Origin: Actinomycetes bacterium
Lineage (GTDB): Bacteria > Actinomycetota > Actinomycetes > Propionibacteriales > Propionibacteriaceae
Length of the DNA stretch: 11,089 bases
Assembly (NCBI GenBank): GCA_029778515.1
Contig: JAKOQD010000061.1
Location: 1 to 11,089, forward strand
Reading direction: 5' to 3'
Of the stretch, positions 1 to 6,046 are shown one piece after another (within the stretch, counting starts at the first letter, position 1; the number at the start of each line of letters is the position of its first letter). Below the pieces are notes generated by a model. It saw only the letters and a list, made by a program, of their open reading frames with translations. It ran no database searches and was not told the DNA's origin. The position numbers and the translations under genes are program-made.

Positions 1-690
1 GGCTGGATCAGCCCTCAGGTGTTGCTGTGGAGCCCGCTGACGCTAGCGCTGGCGCTCGGCAGCTCCGTGCTCGGCATCGCCGGCTACGCCGCGGTGGCCG
101 CCCACTTCCAGCACCCGCAGCGGGCCACCACAGCCGAGCTGCTGCACGCAGGTGAGTCGGATCGGGTCGAGTTCAAGTCGACGGCCCGGGTGAACCTGCG
201 CACCGGAGCCAAGGACGAGCGCATGGAGCAGGTGGTTGCCAAGACGATCTGCGCCTTCCTGAACGCGGACGGCGGCACGCTGCTGATCGGCGTGGACGAT
301 GCGGGTGTGCCGCTCGGCCTGGCGCCCGACTTCGGCACCCTGAAAAGCGCGGACGCCGACCGGTTCGAGCTCTGGTTGCGCGACCTGATCACCTCGTCGA
401 TGGGCCAGAACGCCGCAGCCCAGGTCGGCGTCGAGTTCGCCGAACTCCCCGACGCTGCCGGCGTTCCCGCGCTGGTGTGCCGGGTGACGGCGACCCCGTC
501 CCCGCGGCCGGTGTACCTGCGTGCGGGCAAAGCCGCGTCACCGGAGTTCTGGCTGCGTACCGGCAACTCCACCCGGCAGCTGTCGGTGGACGAAGCGGCT
601 GACTACGTGAACCACCGCTGGCCCATGGGGGTCGGCGCCAATCTCGCCGCCCAGCTGCGGGCCGCCGTCCGATTCTCCGAAGCTGGTTGA
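1..690 (+). CDS. Membrane-attached protein with Schlafen AlbA_2 domain (5' end missing)
   Basis: The reading frame is open from the first base, so the gene very likely starts upstream; GTG at 19 is only the first start-type codon inside the window. Counting the codon at base 1 as residue 1, residues about 7-38 are hydrophobic and look like a membrane helix. They are followed by an AlbA_2 (Schlafen-type) domain: ESDRVEFKST at 52-61, NADGG at 88-92, GVDD at 97-100, and the closing R.GNSTRQLS block near 186-195. In this family the Glu pair (here E52 and E57) and the glycine-rich strand form the core. Members range from putative nucleic-acid-binding regulators to Schlafen RNases, and automated annotation often calls them ATP-binding proteins. 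The domain lies at the C-terminus behind a membrane segment, so it is probably cytoplasmic and tethered. The domain call is firm; the function is unknown. Confidence 0.8.
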   Translation, partial: GWISPQVLLWSPLTLALALGSSVLGIAGYAAVAAHFQHPQRATTAELLHAGESDRVEFKSTARVNLRTGAKDERMEQVVAKTICAFLNADGGTLLIGVDDAGVPLGLAPDFGTLKSADADRFELWLRDLITSSMGQNAAAQVGVEFAELPDAAGVPALVCRVTATPSPRPVYLRAGKAASPEFWLRTGNSTRQLSVDEAADYVNHRWPMGVGANLAAQLRAAVRFSEAG

Positions 691-758
691 GCGGTGGGCA
701 GCCAACTGGGTCGGGACGGCTGGGATAGGCTGGCCGCCTTTGAGCAGACAAGGACCCC

Positions 759-1721
759 ATGACCGCGTCAATTCCGCTGGCCGCGCCCGCCTGGTTGTTC
801 GAGCAGAACATTCCGCTGGCCATTCTGATCGTGGTGTTTGCGTCCTTCCTGTTCGCCGGCGGCTCCACCATCCAGCACCTCGCGGTCAGCCGGACGGTGG
901 ACAAGGAGTCCGAGAACCGGTCGATGGGCCTGCGCCAGGTGCTCGCGCTGCTGACGAACCGGCGGTGGCTGCTCGGCCTGCTTACCGTCGGCCTTGGCGC
1001 CAGCCTGCACATCGTGGGACTGATGCTCGCGCCAGTCACGGTCGTCCAGCCGGTCGGCATCCTCGCGGTGCCCTGGGCGGTGCTGCTGGCGGCGAAGATT
1101 CACCACTTCCGGCCGACGAAGGTGATCTGGGGGGCGGTCGCACTCACCATCCTCGGGATCGTCGTGTTCACCCTGTTCTCGGCCAGCACGGCAGCGCCGG
1201 ATACTGAACTGCCACCGGCACGGATCATCGTGTCCTGCCTGATCGTGTTCGCAGCCGGCGGCGTTCTGGGCTGGCTGGGGCGCTTCGGCTCGCCGTCGCG
1301 CCGCTGCCTGATGTGGGCCTCGGGCGGCTCGTTCTTCTACGGGCTCTCCTCGGCGCTGATCAAGACCATCGCCGAACTGGTGCGGATGGGCAACTTCACC
1401 GCGCGTCCGCTGTTCTGGACCGCCGTGGCGTTCCTGCTGGTCTGCTACCTGGTTGGCGGCTGGATGGTGCAGCAGGGCTACGCCAACGGTCCGGCCGAGA
1501 TCGTGGTTGGTTCGATGACCACCACCGACCCGATCGTTGCCGTCACCTTCGGCTTGGCAGTGCTCGGCGAGGGCGTCCTGCTGGGCGGCTGGGACGCGGT
1601 CGGCATGGTGATCAGCGGCGCAGTGGCGGTCGCCGGCGTCGTGGTGCTCTCGAAGTACCACCCGGACGCGCAGGTGGCCCGCCCGGCCACGCAGCCGGCG
1701 ACTCAGCCCGATCCAGCCTGA
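759..1721 (+). CDS. DMT-superfamily (EamA/NIPA-like) multispanning transporter
   Basis: A 320-residue integral membrane protein with about ten hydrophobic segments arranged as two similar halves, as in the drug/metabolite transporter superfamily. The first half has GGSTIQHLAV near residue 34 and APVTVVQPVGIL at about 91-102; the latter resembles the membrane-facing signature of DMT and NIPA-type proteins. The second half has GSMTTTDPIVAV near 252. The tail after the last helix is short, polar and Pro/Thr-rich with a repeated ATQP. ATG at 759 is preceded by AAGGA at 750-754, four bases away, which supports this start. It lies 68 bases after the AlbA_2 gene on the same strand and converges on the glycosyltransferase. 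The substrate cannot be read from sequence; the family covers metabolites, drugs and magnesium-like ions. Confidence 0.85.
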   Translation: MTASIPLAAPAWLFEQNIPLAILIVVFASFLFAGGSTIQHLAVSRTVDKESENRSMGLRQVLALLTNRRWLLGLLTVGLGASLHIVGLMLAPVTVVQPVGILAVPWAVLLAAKIHHFRPTKVIWGAVALTILGIVVFTLFSASTAAPDTELPPARIIVSCLIVFAAGGVLGWLGRFGSPSRRCLMWASGGSFFYGLSSALIKTIAELVRMGNFTARPLFWTAVAFLLVCYLVGGWMVQQGYANGPAEIVVGSMTTTDPIVAVTFGLAVLGEGVLLGGWDAVGMVISGAVAVAGVVVLSKYHPDAQVARPATQPATQPDPA

Positions 1722-1736
1722 GCCCGGCCCGCAGCT

Positions 1737-1757
1737 CTCGGGGCAGCTCAGCCCGAG
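1737..1757. terminator. Possible hairpin between convergent genes
   Basis: CTCGGG (1737-1742) pairs with CCCGAG (1752-1757), and a flanking T-A pair extends the stem to seven. It sits where the DMT transporter and the glycosyltransferase converge and overlaps the last codons of the latter. There is no T-tract, so terminator function is an inference from position. Confidence 0.35.
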
Positions 1758-2995
1758 ATCACCTGGCGGTAGACCGCGAGGTAGCGCTCGGCCATGGCCT
1801 CGGCCGTGAGCGTCGCGCCGAGTCTCTTCGACGCCTTCGACATGGCGACCAGCCGCTCCGGTGCGTCCGCCAGTTCGGCCATGCCAGCGGCCAGTTCCGC
1901 CGCGCTCGGGCCGGTGAGCAGCGCGTTCTCGCCTGACACCCCAACGCTCAGCCGATCGTCGCAGTAGAGGATGGGCGTGCCCGCGGCGGCGGCCTCGGCC
2001 AGCACCATGCCCTGGGTGTCGAATCGGTAGGACGCGAGCACGAACACGTCCGCGTCCGCGATCTCCTGGGCGATCAGCGCGGCATCGTCGAAGTGCCCAA
2101 GGAAGCGGACGGTCCCGTGCCGGATCCGCGAGGCCTGCTGGCGCAGGGCACCCTCGGCTGATCCGGTGCCGACGATATGCAGCTCGGCGTCGTCGCGGCC
2201 GAGCCGTTCGAACGCATCGAGGATCACGTCCACCCGCTTCTCCGGGCCGAGACGGCCACAACTAAGGAAGCGGACGCGTCCGCCTCTGGGCAGCTTGCGC
2301 TCGGCGTGGACGAAGGCGTCCGCCACGCCGCTGGCTACGACGTGACCGCGTCCGTCCAACTCGCCACCTGAGGCGTCCACCACCGCTTCGACAAGGTAGG
2401 CGGCCGGTGAGGTGAAAGCGTCCACGGCGGACGCGAGTCGAGCGAGGCTTCGCCAGTCGCGGTTGGCGAACCGCGAGTCGCTGCCGGCGTCCGGATCGCT
2501 CGAGGATCTGATCGTGACGTCGTTACCGCGACCGGCGGTGCGGCGCAGCCAGCGTCCCGACCAGTCCAGATAGGTGAACGAGTTCAGGCCAGAGACCAGC
2601 GGCGTGGTGCGGTGGGTACCCACGTAGTTGGAATGAAAGGTGTGCACCTGCGGCACGTTTGCGGCCCGGGCCACTTGGGCGGCCAGGAACACCGAGCCGC
2701 GCTCGTTCTGCGAATGCACCACGTCCAGCCGGTGGTCCGCGGCGATCCGGCGAGCCAGCCGACGTCCGGTCTGCAGCGAGCATAGATAGCTCGGCGTGCC
2801 GGGCAGCCGCCAGTACGGCAGGCCCTCCCAGGCGCACTCGGACGGCGCAGTGAACTGGAAGTTGGGGGCGAACAGAGTGACCCCGTGTCCGGCCTGGCTC
2901 AACTGCTGCAACTGCAGTTGGATCGACCGCGAGACACCACCCGATTCGGGATAGAAGTCGTCGGTGAAGATGCCGATCGATAGTGGCGCCGTCAC
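1748..2995 (-). CDS. Glycosyltransferase family 4 (GT-B fold)
   Basis: A retaining GT4-type glycosyltransferase that would move a sugar from an activated donor to a lipid or glycan acceptor at the inner face of the membrane. The N-terminal Rossmann domain opens with IGIFTDDFYPESGGVSRS, the GGV loop of GT4 enzymes, followed by DVVHSQNERGS and VHTFHSNY. The C-terminal donor domain has FLSCGRLGPEKRVDVILDAF, LHIVGTGSAEG, VRFLGHFDD and RFDTQGMVLAEAAAAGTP. The last resembles the ETQG...E version of the EX7E motif seen in diacylglycerol glucosyltransferase-like members, but with Asp as the first acid. GTG at 2995 (415 aa) has AAGG seven bases upstream. GTG at 3001 is too close to that site, and an in-frame TAA at 3005-3007 blocks longer forms. 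It lies downstream of the proline-rich membrane protein. The acceptor is unknown. Confidence 0.88.
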   Translation of the reverse strand: MTAPLSIGIFTDDFYPESGGVSRSIQLQLQQLSQAGHGVTLFAPNFQFTAPSECAWEGLPYWRLPGTPSYLCSLQTGRRLARRIAADHRLDVVHSQNERGSVFLAAQVARAANVPQVHTFHSNYVGTHRTTPLVSGLNSFTYLDWSGRWLRRTAGRGNDVTIRSSSDPDAGSDSRFANRDWRSLARLASAVDAFTSPAAYLVEAVVDASGGELDGRGHVVASGVADAFVHAERKLPRGGRVRFLSCGRLGPEKRVDVILDAFERLGRDDAELHIVGTGSAEGALRQQASRIRHGTVRFLGHFDDAALIAQEIADADVFVLASYRFDTQGMVLAEAAAAGTPILYCDDRLSVGVSGENALLTGPSAAELAAGMAELADAPERLVAMSKASKRLGATLTAEAMAERYLAVYRQVISG

Positions 2996-3003
2996 CCGCA
3001 CAC

Positions 3004-3167
3004 CTTAGCCCGGATCCACCGATTTCCGTCTGCTGCGCGACCCCCGGGCACCCTGGCGTCGCTGACCACGCTCAACATGCGCCCGGTATGCCATCGCGTG
3101 GTTCGGCCAGCCAGGCCACCCGTCTGGTGCCGCTCGCGACGACGGCCATCGGTGGATCCGGGCTTAG
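3004..3167. repeat. 164-base imperfect palindrome in an intergenic gap
   Basis: AGCCCGGATCCACCGAT (3007-3023) is the exact reverse complement of 3148-3164. Extending to 3004-3030 against 3141-3167 gives 24 complementary pairs out of 27. Inside, CGCGA (3036-3040) can pair with TCGCG (3134-3138) and ACCACGC (3065-3071) with GCGTGGT (3096-3102), so the whole piece can fold into one long hairpin. TTAGCCCGG occurs at 3005-3013 and again as a direct copy at 3164-3172. The element fills most of the gap between two minus-strand genes. It could be a degenerate MITE or REP-type element, or a structured RNA that terminates or processes the transcript. Confidence 0.65.
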
Positions 3168-3191
3168 CCCGGCTTGGCGGCTGGCAGCGGC

Positions 3192-3875
3192 TCAACCGGG
3201 GATGGGCAGGGCCGACATCTGGCTGCCCGCGGCATTGGCAAGGATCACGGTGGCCTGCCCGCGCTCCAGCGGGAAGAGCAACCAGCCGGTCTCGGTGTCG
3301 CCGGTTTCGATCGGGTAGCCGGAGAAGCGCGGCGAATGGGCGGCGGGCAGCGGATCGCTGGCGGTGACGCTGTTGTTCTCGAAAGCCACGAAGGAGTAGC
3401 TGAGCGGGCCCTTGTCCACCGAGATGCGAATCTGCACCTCCACCCCGCTGTCGGTCCACTCGGACTGCAGGATCTCCCAGCGACCCGAATATCGCTCGTT
3501 CGGGCTGACGAAGGGGCGTCCGGGCGCGGTCGCTGTGGGGGCGGGAGTCGGGGACGGTTTGGTCGCCGAGGGCAGCGCTGGCCGCAAGGTGGTGCTGGCC
3601 CAGATCAGGGCGGCCGCGAGGACCGCGACTACGCCGACGACCAGTGGCCACCAGGAACGTGGTGCGGCGAACTCGTCGATCCTGGTGGACGGCAGGTTCG
3701 ACCCGCCAAGGGGAGCGGACGGTCCGCCGCCGGCGGCTGGTCGCGGGACTGCGGGCCGCGTGACACCGGAGAGCGGTGTGGGTGCCCAGCCCGCCGGTGG
3801 CGCGGACGGGTGCGGCGCGGACGCGGGCGGCTGCTGGGACGCGGGATCGCGGTTGGGTTCGGATGTCATCGGCAT
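3192..3875 (-). CDS. Proline-rich single-pass membrane protein with DUF4352-like extracellular domain
   Basis: A 227-residue protein of three parts. Residues 1-72 are Pro/Ala/Ser-rich and probably disordered in the cytoplasm. Residues about 75-97 (SWWPLVVGVVAVLAAALIW...) form one membrane helix. A Pro/Thr linker at 100-120 leads to a beta-rich C-terminal domain at 121-227. That domain ends in GDTETGWLLFPLERGQATVIL and a short IPI-type strand, resembling the immunoglobulin-like DUF4352 domains of exported actinobacterial proteins, where a G.L.F.(V/L)P strand precedes the final strands. The similarity is judged by eye. ATG at 3875 is used; ATG at 3869 is an alternative, and neither has a strong ribosome binding site. 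It is divergent from the DUF4192 gene and upstream of the glycosyltransferase. The role is unknown, possibly envelope-related. Confidence 0.75.
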   Translation of the reverse strand: MPMTSEPNRDPASQQPPASAPHPSAPPAGWAPTPLSGVTRPAVPRPAAGGGPSAPLGGSNLPSTRIDEFAAPRSWWPLVVGVVAVLAAALIWASTTLRPALPSATKPSPTPAPTATAPGRPFVSPNERYSGRWEILQSEWTDSGVEVQIRISVDKGPLSYSFVAFENNSVTASDPLPAAHSPRFSGYPIETGDTETGWLLFPLERGQATVILANAAGSQMSALPIPG

Positions 3876-3912
3876 CTACGCTACCCGCCGGACTTCACCA
3901 GGTAACGACCGC

Positions 3913-3954
3913 TCGCCTGTGGATATCGTCGATCGGCCGGCATCGCCTGTGGAT
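3913..3954. promoter_or_regulatory. 12-bp direct repeat in divergent intergenic region, possible operator
   Basis: TCGCCTGTGGAT occurs at 3913-3924 and 3943-3954, exactly 30 bases apart (about three helix turns), so both copies face the same side of the DNA. The pair lies between the divergent starts of the membrane-protein gene (3875, -) and the DUF4192 gene (3996, +). The second copy abuts the putative -35 of the latter. On the minus strand the first copy reads ATATCCACA, one mismatch from the classic DnaA box TTATCCACA; the second has two mismatches. A regulator-binding role is inferred. Confidence 0.45.
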
Positions 3955-3956
3955 GG

Positions 3957-3987
3957 GTGACGGAAATCAGCCCGACCTGCCGACAAT
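3957..3987 (+). promoter_or_regulatory. Putative promoter of the DUF4192 gene (leaderless type)
   Basis: GTGACG (3957-3962) as -35 and GACAAT (3982-3987) as -10 are separated by 19 bases. The GTG at 3996 begins eight bases after the -10, so transcription could start at or near the start codon. This fits the absence of a ribosome binding site. The -35 GTGACG would itself be the first codons if translation were extended to 3957. Confidence 0.4.
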
Positions 3988-3995
3988 GCTCTGGT

Positions 3996-5006
3996 GTGAA
4001 CGTCTCGGAACCGCCGGCCCGGTTGGCCGTACGCAACATCGACGACCTGGTCGGCCTGGTGCCGTTCCTGATCGGCTTCCATCCAGCCGAGTCACTGGTG
4101 GTCGTGGTGATCGAGTCCGGCCAGGTGGAGGTCACCGCGAGAGTGGATCTTGCCGCCGTGGCCGAGCCAGGGGCGCTGGATGACCTGATCGGCCGATTGT
4201 TCGATCGATTCCCACGCGCGGTTGGCTGGTTCTTCGCCTACTCCGCCGACGACTCGTGCGCCTGGGAGGTGCTCGGCGCGTGCTCCGGCCTGGTCGGGGC
4301 CACTCGGGTCGGCCGGCTCCTGCAGGTCTCCGATACGGTCTGGCGCGCAGACCATCCGGACGGGCCAAGCGGCGCGCTCAACGGCACCGTGACGGCCGCG
4401 GCGGCGCAGGCCGCGGTGCTTGGGCTGCCGGCTCGGGCGTCGCGGGCGGCGCTGGCCGAGGGCATCGCCGGTCCACCCGACGCGGAGATCGACCATCTGC
4501 TCGGGATGTTCGAGCGGGCAGCGGCTGCGCTCGACCGTGCCTCGGCCTCGGCTCGTGCCCGCTTGCTGCGCCGCCTGTTGCGCGAGCCGGAACCCGATCT
4601 GTTCGCGCAGGCACGGCTGGCGCTGCTGGTGGACGAACCGGCCGGCATGCTGATCGCGCTGCGGGCCCTGAGCCGCGAGCGGGCGTCCGAGCAACTGGAG
4701 CTGTGGACGGGTGTGGTGCGGCATTGCCTGCTCGGTTACCAGGCGGTGCCCTTGGGGCTGTTGGCCATGGCTGCCTGGCAGACCGGTGACGGTGCCCTGC
4801 AGATGGTCTGCCTGGAACGCCTCGATCGAATCGATCCCGGCCTGCCGTTGGCGGCGGTCATCGACAAGCTGAATCACGAGATGGTGCCGCCGGGCGCCTG
4901 GCCGGAGCTTCGCCGTCCGGTGCTGGCGTGGCTGGCGGAGTGGTCGGACGAGCTGGCCGACCGGGTCAGAGAAGCTGCCCTACCAGAGAGCCGACCAGGT
5001 AGGTGA
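3996..5006 (+). CDS. DUF4192 domain protein
   Basis: A 336-residue protein of the actinobacterial DUF4192 family, whose biochemical role is not established to my knowledge. The family signature is at the N-terminus: RLAVRNIDDLVGLVPFLIGF followed directly by HPAESLVVV, about residues 8-37. A moderately conserved alpha/beta part follows, then a long Ala/Arg/Leu-rich helical C-terminal half, including GDGALQMVCLERLDRIDPGLPLA (cf. the G.GALA.VALERAL..DP motif of the family). No signal peptide or membrane helix is seen, so it is probably cytoplasmic. GTG 3996 is preferred over GTG 3957 because the extra 13 residues (TEISPTCRQCSG) show no family similarity and would cover the likely promoter. The 3' end overlaps the transporter gene on the other strand by 41 bases. 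Confidence 0.85.
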   Translation: MNVSEPPARLAVRNIDDLVGLVPFLIGFHPAESLVVVVIESGQVEVTARVDLAAVAEPGALDDLIGRLFDRFPRAVGWFFAYSADDSCAWEVLGACSGLVGATRVGRLLQVSDTVWRADHPDGPSGALNGTVTAAAAQAAVLGLPARASRAALAEGIAGPPDAEIDHLLGMFERAAAALDRASASARARLLRRLLREPEPDLFAQARLALLVDEPAGMLIALRALSRERASEQLELWTGVVRHCLLGYQAVPLGLLAMAAWQTGDGALQMVCLERLDRIDPGLPLAAVIDKLNHEMVPPGAWPELRRPVLAWLAEWSDELADRVREAALPESRPGR

Positions 5007-5676
5007 GTCCCATGGCCAGGCTGCCGACCAAGACATTGCGCACTATCGCTCGCCACACACGCGCGCCGCCGAGTCGTGCGCTCACGACGCCGGTGAGGGT
5101 GAGTGCCGCGAGCACCGCCACCACGGTTAGGGGTAGCCGCAGCGTTTGCGGAGTCAACACGATGGCCAGCAGGGGGATCAGCGCTCCGATCGTGAACGCG
5201 ATCATGGACGCGCGGGCTGCTGACCATGGAGAGACGCGCTCGTTCGCGTCGAGGTGCAGGAAGACCCGGGCGTGGGCGTCGAGTGCCGCGTGGCTGGTGA
5301 GCTCCTCGGCCACCTGCCGGGCCAGGCCGGAGGACAGTCCGCTGCCGGCGTAGTGATCGGCGAGTCGCTGGAGTTCGCCTTCGGGATCGTCGCTGAGCCG
5401 CTGTGATTGAGCGGCCAAGGCTGCGGTCTCGGTGTCCTTCTGACTGCTCACCGAGACGTACTCGCCGCCGGCCATCGACAGCGCACCAGCCACCAGTCCG
5501 GCCAGTCCGGCGATGAGTAGGGCGAGTGAGTCAGCAGTGGCGCCGGCGACCCCGAAAACCAGGCCGGCGGTGGATACGATCCCGTCGTTGGCACCCAGCA
5601 CGCCCGCACGCAGCCAGTTGAGTCGGGCGGACAGGGACTGCTCGCTCGCCTCGAGTGCCGGAATGGTGATGGTCAC
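4966..5676 (-). CDS. VIT1/CCC1-family Fe(2+)/Mn(2+) transporter
   Basis: A 236-residue membrane protein of the vacuolar-iron-transporter family, which in bacteria moves Fe2+ or Mn2+ out of the cytoplasm. TM1 carries LGANDGIVSTAGLVFGVAGA (residues 28-47, with the conserved Asp31). TM2 ends in SMAGGEYVSVSSQKD (67-81). A soluble helical metal-binding region follows at about 82-150 (GELQRLADHYAGSGLS, AEELTSHAALDAHAR, SPWSAA), then three hydrophobic segments at about 155-176, 181-200 and 213-234. GTG 5676 is preferred over TTG 5715: the longer form adds 13 residues with no family similarity, and TTG 5715 would lie inside the iron box. GGAG sits only two bases before GTG 5676, so the start is not certain. 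In place of the usual HARDELG of the third metal-site helix there is HARVFLH. Confidence 0.88.
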   Translation of the reverse strand: MTITIPALEASEQSLSARLNWLRAGVLGANDGIVSTAGLVFGVAGATADSLALLIAGLAGLVAGALSMAGGEYVSVSSQKDTETAALAAQSQRLSDDPEGELQRLADHYAGSGLSSGLARQVAEELTSHAALDAHARVFLHLDANERVSPWSAARASMIAFTIGALIPLLAIVLTPQTLRLPLTVVAVLAALTLTGVVSARLGGARVWRAIVRNVLVGSLAMGLTYLVGSLVGQLL

Positions 5677-5712
5677 AACTCCAGTGTTGTCGGCATTTGC
5701 CCTAGTCGCAAG

Positions 5713-5731
5713 CAAGGTGAGGCTGTCCTAA
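5713..5731 (-). promoter_or_regulatory. DtxR/IdeR-like iron box upstream of the transporter
   Basis: Read on the minus strand the 19-mer is TTAGGACAGCCTCACCTTG. It agrees at 14 of 19 positions with the DtxR/IdeR consensus TTAGGTTAGCCTAACCTAA, including the TTAGG half, the AGCCT core and ACCT. It lies 37-55 bases upstream of GTG 5676 and overlaps a candidate -10, as a repressor operator would. Iron-dependent control of an iron exporter is sensible, but binding is inferred. Confidence 0.6.
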
Positions 5732-5756
5732 AGTGCTCGGATGGTGACCCGTTCAA
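5728..5756 (-). promoter_or_regulatory. Candidate promoter of the transporter gene
   Basis: On the minus strand TTGAAC (5756-5751) could be the -35 and CTTTAG (5733-5728) the -10, with a 17-base spacer. The -10 overlaps the left end of the iron box. The -10 match is weak, so only the combination with the box makes it credible. Confidence 0.35.
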
Positions 5757-5906
5757 GGTGTGCGGTGAATTAGGTCAGTGGGCTCTCGGTTCTGCCGCCG
5801 TCTGCGACAACGTCTGGAACCTGCCCCCGCGAATGCTGGCTGAGCCTGGCGAAGCCGCTCCGGTGACGCTGGGACTGGGCGGGCGAACAGCGTCCGCCAG
5901 ATCCGT
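5757..5906. other. Intergenic stretch upstream of the leuS leader, no gene seen
   Basis: No convincing coding region or RNA gene is visible here. An open plus-strand frame from 5758 runs through it but shows no family similarity and crosses the leuS leader and attenuator. GGCTGAGCCTGGCGAAGCC (5838-5856) has short self-complementary ends (GGCT/AGCC). It looks like the GGTTGAGCCTGTCGAAACC-type sequences scattered between genes in many actinomycetes, so it may be a relic of such a repeat. Confidence 0.3.
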
Positions 5907-5912
5907 TAGGAT
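5907..5912 (+). promoter_or_regulatory. Putative -10 of the leuS leader transcript
   Basis: TAGGAT fits the actinobacterial TANNNT -10. It ends eight bases before the GTG of the leader peptide, so the transcript may start at or very near that codon. No good -35 is visible. Confidence 0.4.
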
Positions 5913-5920
5913 TGGCGATC

Positions 5921-5947
5921 GTGCAGACGTACACCCTGCTTTTCTAG
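5921..5947 (+). CDS. leuS leader peptide (8 codons, Leu-Leu)
   Basis: GTG CAG ACG TAC ACC CTG CTT TTC TAG encodes MQTYTLLF. Two adjacent leucine codons lie just before the stop, and the second (CTT) is a codon expected to be rare in GC-rich DNA. It is followed at once by a strong hairpin, a second hairpin with a T-run, and then leuS. That is the layout of ribosome-mediated attenuation: scarcity of charged tRNA-Leu would stall the ribosome on CTG CTT and change which hairpin forms. AGGA at 5909-5912, nine bases before the GTG, could be a ribosome binding site, or the leader may be leaderless. Only two leucines is modest, so the call rests on position and context. Confidence 0.6.
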   Translation: MQTYTLLF

Positions 5948-5973
5948 CCGCGACTGCTTTCGGCAGCCGCGGC
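5947..5973 (+). promoter_or_regulatory. Leader hairpin 1 of the leuS attenuator
   Basis: GCCGCGACTGC (5947-5957) pairs with GCAGCCGCGGC (5963-5973) around a TTTCG loop: ten pairs and one A-C mismatch. The stem starts on the last base of the leader stop codon, so a ribosome at the stop or on the Leu codons would cover its 5' arm. The freed 3' arm contains CCGCGG, which could instead pair with CCGCGG at 5996-6001 next to the T-run. The two folds exclude each other. Confidence 0.6.
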
Positions 5974-6010
5974 GGCCCCTGGCGAGCCTGACGGCCCGCG
6001 GGGGTTTTTT
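5974..6010 (+). terminator. Attenuator terminator before leuS
   Basis: CCCCT (5976-5980) pairs with GGGGG (6000-6004) and GGC (5981-5983) with GCC (5994-5996). TTTTTT at 6005-6010 follows directly. A T-run after a GC-rich stem is the form of an intrinsic terminator. It lies between the leader peptide and the leuS ribosome binding site, so it would act as an attenuator. Which upstream segment pairs best with the G-run needs a folding calculation. Confidence 0.6.
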
Positions 6011-6046
6011 CTTGTCCGGGTGCGCACACCACACGAAGGAGACGAA

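Noticed and set aside
768..2261. 497-codon open frame on the minus strand across the DMT and glycosyltransferase genes
   Set aside because: It crosses two genes on opposite strands that both have clear family motifs, and its composition is low-complexity Arg/Gly/Ala.
3004..3167. Insertion sequence or CRISPR unit
   Set aside because: The palindrome encodes no transposase and has no regularly spaced repeats; at most it is a non-autonomous element.
2992..3651. 219-codon minus-strand frame spanning the palindrome and the membrane-protein gene
   Set aside because: It is a shifted frame of the 3192-3875 gene that continues into the intergenic palindrome. The translation is arginine-rich with no membrane helix or domain.
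5758..5991. 77-codon plus-strand frame upstream of leuS
   Set aside because: No similarity or ribosome binding site, and it runs through the putative leuS promoter, leader peptide and attenuator in another frame.
6020..6046. Upstream GTG at 6020 as the leuS start
   Set aside because: The ribosome binding site GAAGGA (6035-6040) lies inside that extension and is correctly spaced for GTG 6047; the extra nine residues do not resemble LeuS N-termini.
5921..6046. T-box riboswitch upstream of leuS
   Set aside because: I see no specifier loop or T-box consensus, and the leader from the putative start is only about 125 bases. The Leu-Leu peptide with T-run hairpin explains the region better.
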